Assembly (NCBI GenBank): GCA_018668795.1
Contig: JABJBD010000243.1
Location: forward strand, 1-14,134
Direction: 5' to 3'
Origin: Candidatus Puniceispirillum sp.
GTDB taxonomy: Bacteria > Pseudomonadota > Alphaproteobacteria > Puniceispirillales > Puniceispirillaceae
Length of the DNA: 14,134 nucleotides
Shown here: piece by piece, positions 1 through 7,597 of the stretch
How positions within the stretch are numbered: the first letter of the stretch is position 1
Layout of the letters: the number at the start of each line of letters is the position of its first letter
Notes under the pieces: generated by a model
The model's input: only the letters and a program-made list of their open reading frames with translations
What the model was told of the DNA's origin: nothing
The model's database searches: none
Translations under genes and position numbers: made by a program

Positions 1-1112
1 GGGGTGGCCTTAAAGCCGCCATAGCACCAACCCCCATTGAAAAACAATCCATCAATATGTGTTCGGTCAATCATAGGCGATCCGTCCATTGACATGTCCA
101 TCACACCGCCCCAAATCCGCAAAATGCGGGCACGGCCAATCATGGGCATAATTGCCATACCGCCTTCGCATACGTCTTCGACGGTTGGCAGGTTTCCGCG
201 TTGTGCATAAGTATTATACCCATCTATATCACCGCCAAAGACCAGACCGCCTTTATCTGATTGGGAAATATAGAAATGCCCCATTCCAAAGGTTACAACG
301 CCCGGTATGATAGGTTTTAATCCCTCAGAAACAAACGCTTGTAAAACGTGGCTTTCAATGGGCAAGCGAACACCCGCCTTGGCCATCACGCGCCCTGATG
401 ATCCTGCAACGGCGCTACCAACCTTCTTAGCCCCTATGAATCCGCGTGTGGTTTCAACGCCGCTACAGACGCCATTTTTAATCCGGAACCCCGTCACTTC
501 ACAGTTCTGAATAATATCGACACCACGGCTGTCTGCGCCTCGTGCATACCCCCAAGCTACGGCATCATGACGGACTGTGCCGCCTCGACGTTGTGCCAAT
601 CCGCCTTTTATCGGGAACCGAGTGTCATCAAAATTCAAAAACGGGCATTCATCTCGAACTTGATCGGCATTAAGCAAAGTGGCATCGGCACCATTAAGCA
701 ACATGGCATTGCCTCGCCGAACATAGGCATCACGCTGGGCATCAGAATGAAAAAGATTCAAAATACCACGCTGACTGACCATCGCATTATAGTTTAAATC
801 TTGTTCCAAACCTTCCCACAATTTAAGCGAGAATTCATAAAATGGCTCATTGCCATCAAGCAGATAATTTGACCTGATGATCGTCGTGTTACGACCGACA
901 TTACCGCCGCCTATCCAGCCTTTTTCGAGAACAGCGACCGACTTTTCCTTAAATTCTTTGGCTAGATAATATGCGGTTGCAAGGCCATGTCCACCACCGC
1001 CAATAACGATAATATCATAATGCGCTTTTGGCTCAGGTGAACGCCATGCTGGCGTCCAGCCTTTATGGCCAGTAAGCGCTTCTTTTATCACCCGAAATCC
1101 TGAATATCGCAT
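1..1112 (-). CDS. soxB: Sarcosine oxidase beta subunit (partial, 3' end beyond window)
   Basis: Large FAD/FMN-binding subunit of heterotetrameric sarcosine oxidase, which oxidatively demethylates sarcosine (N-methylglycine) to glycine in the cytoplasm, passing the methyl group to tetrahydrofolate. Translating the minus strand from the ATG at 1110-1112 gives 370 uninterrupted residues. Visible landmarks are the dinucleotide-binding glycine cluster VIGGGGHG (residues 36-43), GRNTTIIRSNY (73-83), which is typical of SoxB, and TVRHDAVAWGYA (179-190), whose His182 matches the histidine that carries covalent FMN in characterised SoxB proteins. The last visible stretch, GWCYGGFKAT, is the conserved near-C-terminal segment, so only about 45 residues are missing relative to the usual ~415. 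The start is supported by AGGAG six bases upstream. It lies 86 bases downstream of the Gfo/Idh gene on the same strand. In other genomes soxB is followed by soxD, soxA and soxG; these would lie past the left edge. The call is firm; actual substrate preference is inferred from the family. Confidence 0.93.
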   Translation of the reverse strand, partial: MRYSGFRVIKEALTGHKGWTPAWRSPEPKAHYDIIVIGGGGHGLATAYYLAKEFKEKSVAVLEKGWIGGGNVGRNTTIIRSNYLLDGNEPFYEFSLKLWEGLEQDLNYNAMVSQRGILNLFHSDAQRDAYVRRGNAMLLNGADATLLNADQVRDECPFLNFDDTRFPIKGGLAQRRGGTVRHDAVAWGYARGADSRGVDIIQNCEVTGFRIKNGVCSGVETTRGFIGAKKVGSAVAGSSGRVMAKAGVRLPIESHVLQAFVSEGLKPIIPGVVTFGMGHFYISQSDKGGLVFGGDIDGYNTYAQRGNLPTVEDVCEGGMAIMPMIGRARILRIWGGVMDMSMDGSPMIDRTHIDGLFFNGGWCYGGFKAT

Positions 1113-1198
1113 ATAGATCTCCTATCATTGTAAGATTGTGATCAGCAACATAGGTTTGTAAATGCAAGAATCGGACAAACCATGCATAAAACGCGACA

Positions 1199-2329
1199 TT
1201 ATGTATTTGGTGAAGCGACTTTGTCTTCCAGAATGTCACTTATCAGAACCGTTTCATGGGTGATAGCCGCTTGTTGCGCAGCCATGCCCATTACCACAGC
1301 CATCATGCCATCATGCATATTAACTTCGACTGAGCTATTTCCCCGCACCACCTCAGCAAATTTTTTGTGTTGATAAAAGGTCGAGCCATTGTGATCTCCA
1401 GCCTCTAGCAATTCAGGACCGACTGGAATTTCAATGCTTCTTGGGCCAGCCGGATTACGTGGGCTAACAGTTAATTGGGGAACAGGTGGCGCGCCAAGAT
1501 CAGCAGGCCAAAAACGCGTTGGGCCAGGCACCTGACATTCAATTTTGCCAGCAACACCAACTGCAGAAATTTCTTCCTGATATCGCGACCCTTCGGCAAA
1601 CATACATAATTCAAGCATCGCACGGCTTCCTGATGCGAATTCAATGATCACATAACCATGATCCCAGATATCAGGGATCAAGCCATCATAGAGTTCGTCT
1701 TTGTGATTATGTCTTTGCCCAGCCGAGGCCATAACCCGCACCGGTTCCGACTGCAGGATAAAGCGCATTAGGTCGAAAAAATGACAGCATTTTTCAACCA
1801 GAGTCCCGCCAGTATTTGCATTAAACCGATTCCAATCGTCAATTTTAGGCAGAAACGCAAATCGATGTTCGCGAATTGTCAGCATGTCAATGCCACCAGT
1901 ATCTTGATGTGCATTTTCGATTAGGGCAGTCACTGGGGGCATGTAGCGATATTCCATTGCCACCCAGACTGGCGCTGGATAGTTTTTTTCAAAATTTTGA
2001 AGTCGAGCTATATCTGATGGATCGGTAAATAGGGGCTTTTCAACCAGGATAGGCAAAGCCCTATGACTGGAAATCTCTAGCAATTGATCAGCATGACAAA
2101 AATTTGGGCTGACAATAACCAGACAATCAAGCCGTTCATCAGCAAGAAGACTTTCAATTGAGTCATAGAAGATAGCATCAGGTGCTAACTTTAGCGCTTC
2201 GTCGCGCATGCCTGCATCGGGTTCAACTATGCCAATGACAGCCGTATTGTCGAGCAAAGCGATATTACGCAAATGCTCTTGCCCCATCATGCCGCATCCG
2301 ATCATGCCGTAATTAAGATACTCACCCAT
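1199..2329 (-). CDS. Gfo/Idh/MocA family NAD(P)-dependent oxidoreductase
   Basis: A 376-residue dehydrogenase of the glucose-fructose oxidoreductase / inositol dehydrogenase / MocA family. These usually oxidise or reduce a hydroxyl of a sugar, inositol or related polyol using NAD(P). The N-terminal Rossmann fold shows GCGMMG (residues 11-16), the EKP motif at 97-99 supplies the conserved lysine, and GGTLVEKCCHFFDL (174-187) supplies the His183/Asp186 pair used in catalysis by the family. Length is normal and there is no signal peptide, so it is cytoplasmic. AAGGA six bases before the ATG supports the start. It lies 45 bases downstream of the GntR regulator and upstream of soxB, so the three are probably co-transcribed. 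The substrate cannot be told from sequence. Its position between a regulator and a sarcosine oxidase suggests either an N-methylated amino compound or a polyol; alternatively it may serve the divergent monooxygenase cluster as a sugar dehydrogenase. Confidence 0.88.
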   Translation of the reverse strand: MGEYLNYGMIGCGMMGQEHLRNIALLDNTAVIGIVEPDAGMRDEALKLAPDAIFYDSIESLLADERLDCLVIVSPNFCHADQLLEISSHRALPILVEKPLFTDPSDIARLQNFEKNYPAPVWVAMEYRYMPPVTALIENAHQDTGGIDMLTIREHRFAFLPKIDDWNRFNANTGGTLVEKCCHFFDLMRFILQSEPVRVMASAGQRHNHKDELYDGLIPDIWDHGYVIIEFASGSRAMLELCMFAEGSRYQEEISAVGVAGKIECQVPGPTRFWPADLGAPPVPQLTVSPRNPAGPRSIEIPVGPELLEAGDHNGSTFYQHKKFAEVVRGNSSVEVNMHDGMMAVVMGMAAQQAAITHETVLISDILEDKVASPNT

Positions 2330-2374
2330 TTTTGTTCCTTACTGATAAAATATTTGTCTTAAAACGGTTTGTTT

Positions 2375-3091
2375 TCACTTCCAGCGGGCACGATAGCGCG
2401 CTTTTGTCGGATCAAACCATGTGCTGGACGCTTCGACAAGCTGTCCATGCTGATCCCATGCCAGGCGTTCACAAAACCCCCAGATAGGTTGCTCGCTCTT
2501 GTTAAAAAGAGGTTGTCCCCAAGTTGGCATGGGCGCGACGGAAACGCTGTCTTCCACTTTGGCAATCCAAAAGCCAAGATGTTCTTTATAAAGCTGATAA
2601 AGGGAATGCGACATGTGATTTTGACCATCTTCAAGGTCAAATTTGTCATCAATCCAGATTTCTTCTAAGGCCACTTTAATATCACCAAGATGGCGCACGC
2701 GGCGAATTTGATGCGCCTTATCCGAGGCGCCAATATTAGGTAAGCCAGCAGGCTTTGTAATGCGGCTTGCCGAGATTAAATCTGCACTTGGGTCGCCGAT
2801 CCCATCAATGAGTTCCAGATGAAAGAAAGCATAAACTGACTCACGGTTACTTTTGTGGCGGATATAATTGCCTGATCCCTGGATACGTTCCAACATACCA
2901 CGCCGCGTCAATTCGGCCAGTGCTAGGCGTAATGTTCCAACAGCAATTCCCAATTCTTTGGCAAGGACACGCTCGGGAGGTAAACGTTCACCATCAAGTC
3001 GAATCTTGGCATTTACTTCGCGCTCAATTAAGTCGCAGACCTGCATATATAGGGGTTTTGCCCCGCTTGAGCTCGTTTTTCGCATGTGCAT
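2375..3091 (-). CDS. GntR/HutC-family transcriptional regulator
   Basis: A 238-residue regulator with the two-domain layout of the HutC subfamily. The N-terminal winged helix-turn-helix spans about residues 13-78, including LPPERVLAKELGIAVGTLR, whose second half is the recognition region, and the wing RIQGSGNYI. It is followed by a UTRA-like ligand-binding domain over about 88-235. HutC-type proteins are usually repressors released by a small metabolite linked to the pathway they control. The gene heads the minus-strand group (regulator, Gfo/Idh, soxB) and diverges from the monooxygenase-AKR-TRAP group, so it probably controls both sides and itself through the 146-base region between them. 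The start could be the ATG at 3091 or the in-frame ATG two codons later; neither has a strong ribosome binding site. The ligand is unknown. Confidence 0.9.
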   Translation of the reverse strand: MHMRKTSSSGAKPLYMQVCDLIEREVNAKIRLDGERLPPERVLAKELGIAVGTLRLALAELTRRGMLERIQGSGNYIRHKSNRESVYAFFHLELIDGIGDPSADLISASRITKPAGLPNIGASDKAHQIRRVRHLGDIKVALEEIWIDDKFDLEDGQNHMSHSLYQLYKEHLGFWIAKVEDSVSVAPMPTWGQPLFNKSEQPIWGFCERLAWDQHGQLVEASSTWFDPTKARYRARWK

Positions 3092-3122
3092 AAACTTTTA
3101 ATTGAACGACAGCCATAAATCT

Positions 3123-3186
3123 GTAAAGTAAATATATTGATACAGTATTGATCTATATCAATCAAGACTACTTTTACTTCATCAAT
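3123..3186. promoter_or_regulatory. Putative divergent operator/promoter region with ATTGAT half-sites
   Basis: The region between the GntR gene and the monooxygenase gene carries ATTGAT at 3136-3141 and 3147-3152, and its reverse complement ATCAAT at 3157-3162 and 3181-3186. The middle two form the inverted repeat ATTGATCTATATCAAT (3147-3162). An outer imperfect repeat, GTAAAGTA (3123-3130) with TACTTTTAC (3169-3177), flanks it. A possible minus-strand promoter for the regulator is TTGATA (3156-3161) and AATATA (3133-3138), 17 bases apart, overlapping the inverted repeat. This suits autorepression by the HutC-type regulator. The repeats are seen directly; their role as operators is inferred. 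Confidence 0.5.
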
Positions 3187-3223
3187 GGTGACAAAAGATC
3201 ATCAAAAAGTGGTTGGTTTATGT

Positions 3224-3230
3224 AAGGAGG
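3224..3230 (+). promoter_or_regulatory. Strong Shine-Dalgarno that fixes a GTG start
   Basis: AAGGAGG, a near-perfect match to the anti-Shine-Dalgarno sequence, lies seven bases before the GTG at 3238. The next in-frame ATG is 86 codons into the gene and would delete conserved sequence, so the GTG is the start of the monooxygenase gene. Strong translation initiation is expected. Confidence 0.8.
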
Positions 3231-3237
3231 GGGATAG

Positions 3238-4395
3238 GTGTCGATTATTCCAGTAAAATCTGAGGGTCTTGATTCGTCAGAAGTGGCATGGTTCGCGCCG
3301 CTTTGCGCTGATGATTATCAATTTCTTGGTAAACCAGATGGTGATTTGCGTAGCAGTTGGGAAAATACGTCACGTATTATCCGCAAAGCTGACGAGCTAG
3401 GTTTTCGTAACATTCTTTGTCCATCATCCTATCAGGTTGGGCAGGATACGTTGAGTTTTGTCGCGGGCAACGCCCCACTAACGTCCAATATTAATATGCT
3501 GGCAGCTGTACGTTGTGGCGAGATGCAACCCATCATGCTGGCGCGCACCATTGCGACACTTGATCATATGTTAAAAGGTCGTTTAACGATCAATATCATT
3601 TCATCAGATTTTCCGGGGGAGGTCGCTGACAGTGCTTATCGCTATCAGCGTTCACGTGAAGTGGTCGAAATTCTGAAGCAGGTCTGGGAGCGTGACGAGA
3701 TTAGCTATCAGGGTGAGATATATAAATTCGATACATTACCAACCGATCCAGCGCGTCCCTATCAGCAGAATGGGGGCCCATTACTATATTTTGGTGGATA
3801 TTCTCCAGCGGCGATCGAATTATGCGCTCAACATTGTGATGTGTATTTGATGTGGCCTGAAACCAAAGATATGTTGGCTGAACGTATGAAAGCCGTACAT
3901 GAACGCGCCAAGGAATATGGCCGTGTTCTTGATTACGGATTGCGGGTTCATGTCATTGTCCGAGATACTGAGGCTGAAGCGCGCGAATATGCCGAGCATC
4001 TGGTCAGCCAGCTAGATGACGAACATGGCAAAGCGATCCGAAATAGAGCGCTTGATGCAACGTCGCTTGGTGTTGCACATCAGGCACGAAACCGCGATCA
4101 AGCTGATGATTATGGCTATGTGGAGCCGCATTTATGGACAGGAATAGGCCGCGCCAGATCGGGATGTGGCGCTGCTTTGGTTGGATCAACGGATCAGGTG
4201 CTATCAGAAATTGAAAATTACCAGAAGATGGGAATAAAGGCCTTTATCTTTTCTGGTTATCCGCATCTGAGTGAATGTGAGTCGTTTGGCAATCGGGTAT
4301 TGCCTCAATTATCAACATGTTCATTGCCAGAGGTTTATGGGCGGGTGCCGTCAGGCACGCCAAATACGCCTCTTGGCAACGGCATACGTAAATAG
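3238..4395 (+). CDS. SsuD-type FMNH2-dependent sulfonate monooxygenase (LLM class)
   Basis: A 385-residue bacterial-luciferase-like flavin monooxygenase closest to alkanesulfonate monooxygenase SsuD. Such enzymes use reduced FMN from a separate reductase plus O2 to cleave a C-S bond, releasing sulfite and an aldehyde. SsuD hallmarks in order: INMLAAVRCGEMQP (85-98), the core ATLDHMLKGRLTINIISSD (106-124), PLLYFGGYSP (181-190), the tryptophan in YLMWPE (W206), the R-x-H pair in GLRVHVIVRDT (R236, H238), AALVGS (312-317) and FIFSGYPHLSE with Tyr341. W206, R236/H238 and Y341 match active-site residues described in E. coli SsuD. The position of SsuD Cys54 appears not to be cysteine, although a cysteine occurs slightly earlier (C61). 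No signal peptide, so cytoplasmic. It is the first gene of the plus-strand group, 13 bases before the aldo/keto reductase. No flavin reductase is visible nearby. The family call is strong; the sulfonate substrate is unknown, and oxidation of a non-sulfur substrate cannot be excluded. Confidence 0.85.
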   Translation: MSIIPVKSEGLDSSEVAWFAPLCADDYQFLGKPDGDLRSSWENTSRIIRKADELGFRNILCPSSYQVGQDTLSFVAGNAPLTSNINMLAAVRCGEMQPIMLARTIATLDHMLKGRLTINIISSDFPGEVADSAYRYQRSREVVEILKQVWERDEISYQGEIYKFDTLPTDPARPYQQNGGPLLYFGGYSPAAIELCAQHCDVYLMWPETKDMLAERMKAVHERAKEYGRVLDYGLRVHVIVRDTEAEAREYAEHLVSQLDDEHGKAIRNRALDATSLGVAHQARNRDQADDYGYVEPHLWTGIGRARSGCGAALVGSTDQVLSEIENYQKMGIKAFIFSGYPHLSECESFGNRVLPQLSTCSLPEVYGRVPSGTPNTPLGNGIRK

Positions 4396-4408
4396 GAACA
4401 TACGTATA

Positions 4409-5317
4409 ATGGAGCGCTTATCTATTAATCGTGACAAGTCAAAGTCAAAGCTGGAACTGAGCCGTATTATTTATGGTATGTGGCGTCTCGCAGATGATAA
4501 TAATCGTGAAGTTTCACATGTGCAGGCAAAAGTTGAAGCCTGTCTTGCCCAAGGCATAACCAGCTTTGATCAAGCAGATATATATGGCAATTATGAATCC
4601 GAGCGTCTGTTTGGGCTATTGCTGAAAGAAGCTCCACATCTGCGTGATAAAATGGAAATTATCACCAAATGCGATATCAAGTTGGTAACTGACAAGTCAC
4701 CTGAGCGGGTGGTGAAATATTACGATACTAGTGCTACGCACATTACCCAAAGTGTTGATAATTCACTCAATCTCATGAATATCGACCATATTGACATGTT
4801 GTTGTTACACCGCCCAGATCCATTGATGGATCATAATGAGACAGGAAGCGCTTTAGATGCGCTGATAACGTCAGGAAAAATTGGCAGTGTTGGCGTTTCA
4901 AATTTCAAGCCATGGGATATAAATTTGCTGCAATCAGCCATGTCAAATCTGATCGTATCAAACCAGATCGAGATTTCATTATTGGCGCATGATGCCTTTA
5001 CCAATGGTGATATCGCATTTGCGCAGGAAAAGGATATTGCATTAATGGCCTGGTCGCCTCTGGCAGGTGGCAAGTTGTTTAATGCATCACATAAACCCTT
5101 GTTCGATAAGCTTACAAGCATAGGCGCAAGTCAGGGATGTGATGCATCGGCCGCTGCCGTGGCGTGGTTATTGGCGCATCCGGCGGGCATTCTGCCGGTT
5201 ATGGGCACAAATAATCTTGATCGCATTGCAAGTCTTGGGGATGCCTGCAAGATAGAGATTGATCGTGAAACATGGTTTGTTCTGTATGAAATGGCACTTG
5301 GCCATGAAGTGCCTTAG
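4409..5317 (+). CDS. YdhF-like aldo/keto reductase
   Basis: A 302-residue NADPH-dependent aldo/keto reductase resembling E. coli YdhF across its length. The catalytic tetrad is complete: Asp54 and Tyr59 in SFDQADIYG, Lys87 in ITKCDI, and His134 in LLLHRPDPLM. The segment GVSNFKPW and the late AWSPLAGGKLFN are family-typical parts of the TIM barrel, and the protein ends in GHEVP, much like YdhF. The start is taken as the ATG at 4409. An in-frame upstream extension to 4271 would overlap the preceding gene by about 125 bases and adds unconserved residues, so it is rejected. A weak AGGA lies 11 bases upstream. The gene follows the monooxygenase by 13 bases and is surely co-transcribed. The obvious role (inference) is reduction of the aldehyde left by desulfonation, as SmoB does after SmoC in sulfoquinovose catabolism. 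The substrate is unproven. Confidence 0.88.
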   Translation: MERLSINRDKSKSKLELSRIIYGMWRLADDNNREVSHVQAKVEACLAQGITSFDQADIYGNYESERLFGLLLKEAPHLRDKMEIITKCDIKLVTDKSPERVVKYYDTSATHITQSVDNSLNLMNIDHIDMLLLHRPDPLMDHNETGSALDALITSGKIGSVGVSNFKPWDINLLQSAMSNLIVSNQIEISLLAHDAFTNGDIAFAQEKDIALMAWSPLAGGKLFNASHKPLFDKLTSIGASQGCDASAAAVAWLLAHPAGILPVMGTNNLDRIASLGDACKIEIDRETWFVLYEMALGHEVP

Positions 5318-5331
5318 GCATTAGATAGGCT

Positions 5332-5360
5332 TTGACATAACTAGTTTGGTCATGAAATAG
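5332..5360 (+). promoter_or_regulatory. Possible internal promoter before the TRAP genes
   Basis: TTGACA, a perfect -35 consensus, lies at 5332-5337 in the 91-base gap between the aldo/keto reductase and the transporter. The best -10 candidate at 17-base spacing is AAATAG (5355-5360), a poor match, so this is weak. It could give the transporter genes expression independent of the upstream pair. Confidence 0.25.
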
Positions 5361-5408
5361 AGATTGCGGCGTTTGAACATAATGTCGCCTGCAAAGAATG
5401 GGGAGTTT

Positions 5409-6062
5409 ATGCATAATTCTGACAGCAATCACGATAATGATGCGTCAATAAACAGCGTGAGCTGGACAATTGCGCGCACCATATCGTCGGTTATGGCTCC
5501 TGTGTCATGGCTGAACAAGCTAGTTATTGCGATTAGCAAACAACTAGCTTGGGTTGCCCTGTTAATTATGGTGATCATGATTCTGTTGCAGGTGTTTTTT
5601 CGCTATGTGCTTAATGATGCCCTGGCGTGGCCTGATGAGGGCGCCAGACTTTGCATGTTATGGATGACTGGTTTGATGGCGCCATTTGCAATGCGCACGG
5701 GTGGATTTGTTGCCATTGATATGTTGCCAAGAGCTTTGCCTAACAGGCTAGCGCAAATGCTCACCCTGTTTTTGCTGTCTTTGTCAGCTATTGTGCTGAT
5801 TTATGCGATCCAATTTGGGTGGAAACATACGATGGGATTTGGGGGCAATTTTACGTCATCTTCACTCAAAATACCACTCGACTGGATTGGTATGGATATG
5901 CTCCGGTTAAAATTACGCTATGTTTATGCCTCATTGCTTTTTGGTGTCACATTTCTGTTCACGGTCACCATTGAGCTGATCTTAAGAAGTATAATTGCTG
6001 TAATTGTACCGCATTTTCCGTTGCCGGAACTTACCTCATCAGATACGGCAGGGGCGAGTTAA
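5409..6062 (+). CDS. dctQ: TRAP transporter small permease (DctQ family)
   Basis: Small membrane subunit of a tripartite ATP-independent periplasmic (TRAP) transporter, which imports organic anions using the sodium or proton gradient. From the ATG at 5409 it is 217 residues, with four predicted membrane helices at about 46-66, 81-100, 115-136 and 170-192. The stretch LLQVFFRYVLNDALAWPDEG (59-78) is the DctQ signature, followed by LWMTGLMAPFA and the GGFVAIDML segment. Start choice: GGGGAG stands three bases before the ATG at 5409. In-frame starts at 5382 (ATG) and 5364 (TTG) would add 9 or 15 residues but have no visible binding site, so the shorter form is preferred with moderate confidence. 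Its stop codon overlaps the next start by one base (TAATG), indicating translational coupling to the large permease. Confidence 0.9.
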   Translation: MHNSDSNHDNDASINSVSWTIARTISSVMAPVSWLNKLVIAISKQLAWVALLIMVIMILLQVFFRYVLNDALAWPDEGARLCMLWMTGLMAPFAMRTGGFVAIDMLPRALPNRLAQMLTLFLLSLSAIVLIYAIQFGWKHTMGFGGNFTSSSLKIPLDWIGMDMLRLKLRYVYASLLFGVTFLFTVTIELILRSIIAVIVPHFPLPELTSSDTAGAS

Positions 6063-7561
6063 TGCTAGTTCTGTTTTTGCCAGTTTTTCTGTTTTTCCTG
6101 ATGATTGGCTTGCCGGTATTTTTTGCTTTGCTTGTCGCACCTGGTTTATTGCTGTGGCTCAACGGGCAGGAGCGTGACATCGCGCTTCTGTATCGCAATG
6201 TTTACAATGGCATGGATTCTTTTCCTCTGATGGCATTGCCTTTCTTCATGCTGGCAGGCGAATTAATGAATCGAGGAGGAATCACGATCCGGCTGGTTGA
6301 GTTTTCACAAGCTTTGATGGGGCATTTGCGCGGTGGGCTGGCTCATGTGAATATTCTGTCTTCGATGTTATTTGCAGGTTTGTCAGGATCGGCGGTAGCA
6401 GATACATCAGCGCTAGGCTCAACTTTGATTCCCGCTATGGAAAAGAATGGCTATACGCGGAAATTTGCCGCGGCCATTACCGCGGCAAGTTCAGTCATAG
6501 GTCCTATTATTCCACCGTCAGGTATCATGATTATCTATGCCTATGTGATGGGCGAGTCTGTCGCAGCTTTGTTTTTGGCTGGCATTGTTCCGGGTGTTCT
6601 GGTGGGTGCAGGGTTGATGTTGATGGTGCGGGTGCTTGCCGATAAATATGATCTGCCCAAAGCCGAGCGCATTGTTAAAAAAGATATTACGATTCAGCCA
6701 GTTGAATACTGGATTTCTCTGGTGCTTCTGCGGATCAATGTGGCTGGGCTTCTGGTCGCAGTCTATGCTGGTATAAAAGCGATATTATCTGCCTTTGTAG
6801 GCATTGATATTACGGTTCATGGCTGGACATTATTTATCATATGCTTGCCAATTGCGCATCTGATCTTGCTTGATATTAGGCGGCGTGTAACGCAAGAATT
6901 CCGATTTGTCTGTAAACGGGCTGTGGCGCCTTTGCAAACGCCAATCATCATACTTGGCGGCATCATGATAGGTGTTTTTACGCCGACTGAGGCTTCGTCG
7001 ATTGCCGTTGCCTACGCATTATTGATTTCGTTTTTTGTATTACGAACAATGAAGTTTGGTGATCTGCCATCGATTTTCATGAAGGCTGCTGTGTCATCAG
7101 CGACGGTGCTTTTGCTGGTGGGAGCAGCAGTGGCTTTCAAGACGGTTGTAAGCCTGAGTCACGCGCCTGAACAACTAGCAGCATTTGTGATTACTTTGAG
7201 TGAAAATCCATTAACTTTACTGTTTCTTATCAATATTTTATTGTTCATAGTTGGTATGTTCCTTGATGCAGGTCCTGCCATTATTATTTTAGGGCCTATT
7301 CTGGCACCGGTGTTTATCGACCTTGGTGTGCATCCAGTACATTTTGCCATTATCATGTCAGTTAATCTGACAGTTGGGCTGGCTACGCCACCCATGGGGC
7401 TGGTTTTATTTGTCGCATCTTCAGTTTCTGGTGAGCGGGTTGAAACAATCTCGCGCGCCATTCTGCCATTCCTCGCGGTGGAAATATTGGTTATCTTCAT
7501 GATTACCTATATTCCGGCATTGTCCATGACAATACCGCGGCTTGCCGGTTTCATTAAGTGA
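6062..7561 (+). CDS. dctM: TRAP transporter large permease (DctM family)
   Basis: Twelve-helix-type large membrane subunit that carries the substrate across the inner membrane. Family motifs are clear: PFFMLAGELMNRGGI (60-74), GHLRGGLAHVNILSSMLFAG (87-106), SGSAVADTSALG (108-119), IGPIIPPSGIMIIYA (146-160), LFLAGIVPGVLVG (170-182), PIIILGGIMIGVFTPTEASS (294-313) and the late GLATPPMGLVLFVASS. At 499 residues it exceeds the usual ~425-430. The surplus is roughly residues 200-275, between the two halves, and holds two hydrophobic stretches (about 217-243 and 252-271) followed by a basic segment. This long form occurs in some TRAP systems. It overlaps the small permease gene by one base and precedes the binding protein gene by 36 bases, so the order is Q-M-P. 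Substrate is not readable from sequence; a carboxylate or sulfonate is usual. Confidence 0.93.
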   Translation: MLVLFLPVFLFFLMIGLPVFFALLVAPGLLLWLNGQERDIALLYRNVYNGMDSFPLMALPFFMLAGELMNRGGITIRLVEFSQALMGHLRGGLAHVNILSSMLFAGLSGSAVADTSALGSTLIPAMEKNGYTRKFAAAITAASSVIGPIIPPSGIMIIYAYVMGESVAALFLAGIVPGVLVGAGLMLMVRVLADKYDLPKAERIVKKDITIQPVEYWISLVLLRINVAGLLVAVYAGIKAILSAFVGIDITVHGWTLFIICLPIAHLILLDIRRRVTQEFRFVCKRAVAPLQTPIIILGGIMIGVFTPTEASSIAVAYALLISFFVLRTMKFGDLPSIFMKAAVSSATVLLLVGAAVAFKTVVSLSHAPEQLAAFVITLSENPLTLLFLINILLFIVGMFLDAGPAIIILGPILAPVFIDLGVHPVHFAIIMSVNLTVGLATPPMGLVLFVASSVSGERVETISRAILPFLAVEILVIFMITYIPALSMTIPRLAGFIK

Positions 7562-7587
7562 GGGATATAGTTCATCAAAGCAATAAT

Positions 7588-7592
7588 GGAGG
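7588..7592 (+). promoter_or_regulatory. Shine-Dalgarno that selects the binding-protein start
   Basis: GGAGG at 7588-7592 is followed by ATGs at 7595 and 7598; another in-frame ATG at 7586 overlaps the motif itself. Spacing is two bases to 7595 and five to 7598. The ATG at 7598 is therefore preferred and gives a cleaner signal peptide starting MKRL. Confidence 0.7.
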
Positions 7593-7597
7593 AAATG

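Noticed and set aside
307..797. Two short plus-strand open frames (67 and 76 residues)
   Set aside because: They are antisense to the sarcosine oxidase beta subunit gene, which is uninterrupted and motif-rich across this stretch.
2369..2668. Open frames of 97-99 residues on both strands over the regulator gene
   Set aside because: They overlap the well-supported GntR/UTRA coding sequence, lack ribosome binding sites and match no family.
4271..4408. N-terminal extension of the aldo/keto reductase frame back to 4271
   Set aside because: It overlaps the monooxygenase gene by about 125 bases and encodes residues unlike the family; the ATG at 4409 aligns with the normal N-terminus.
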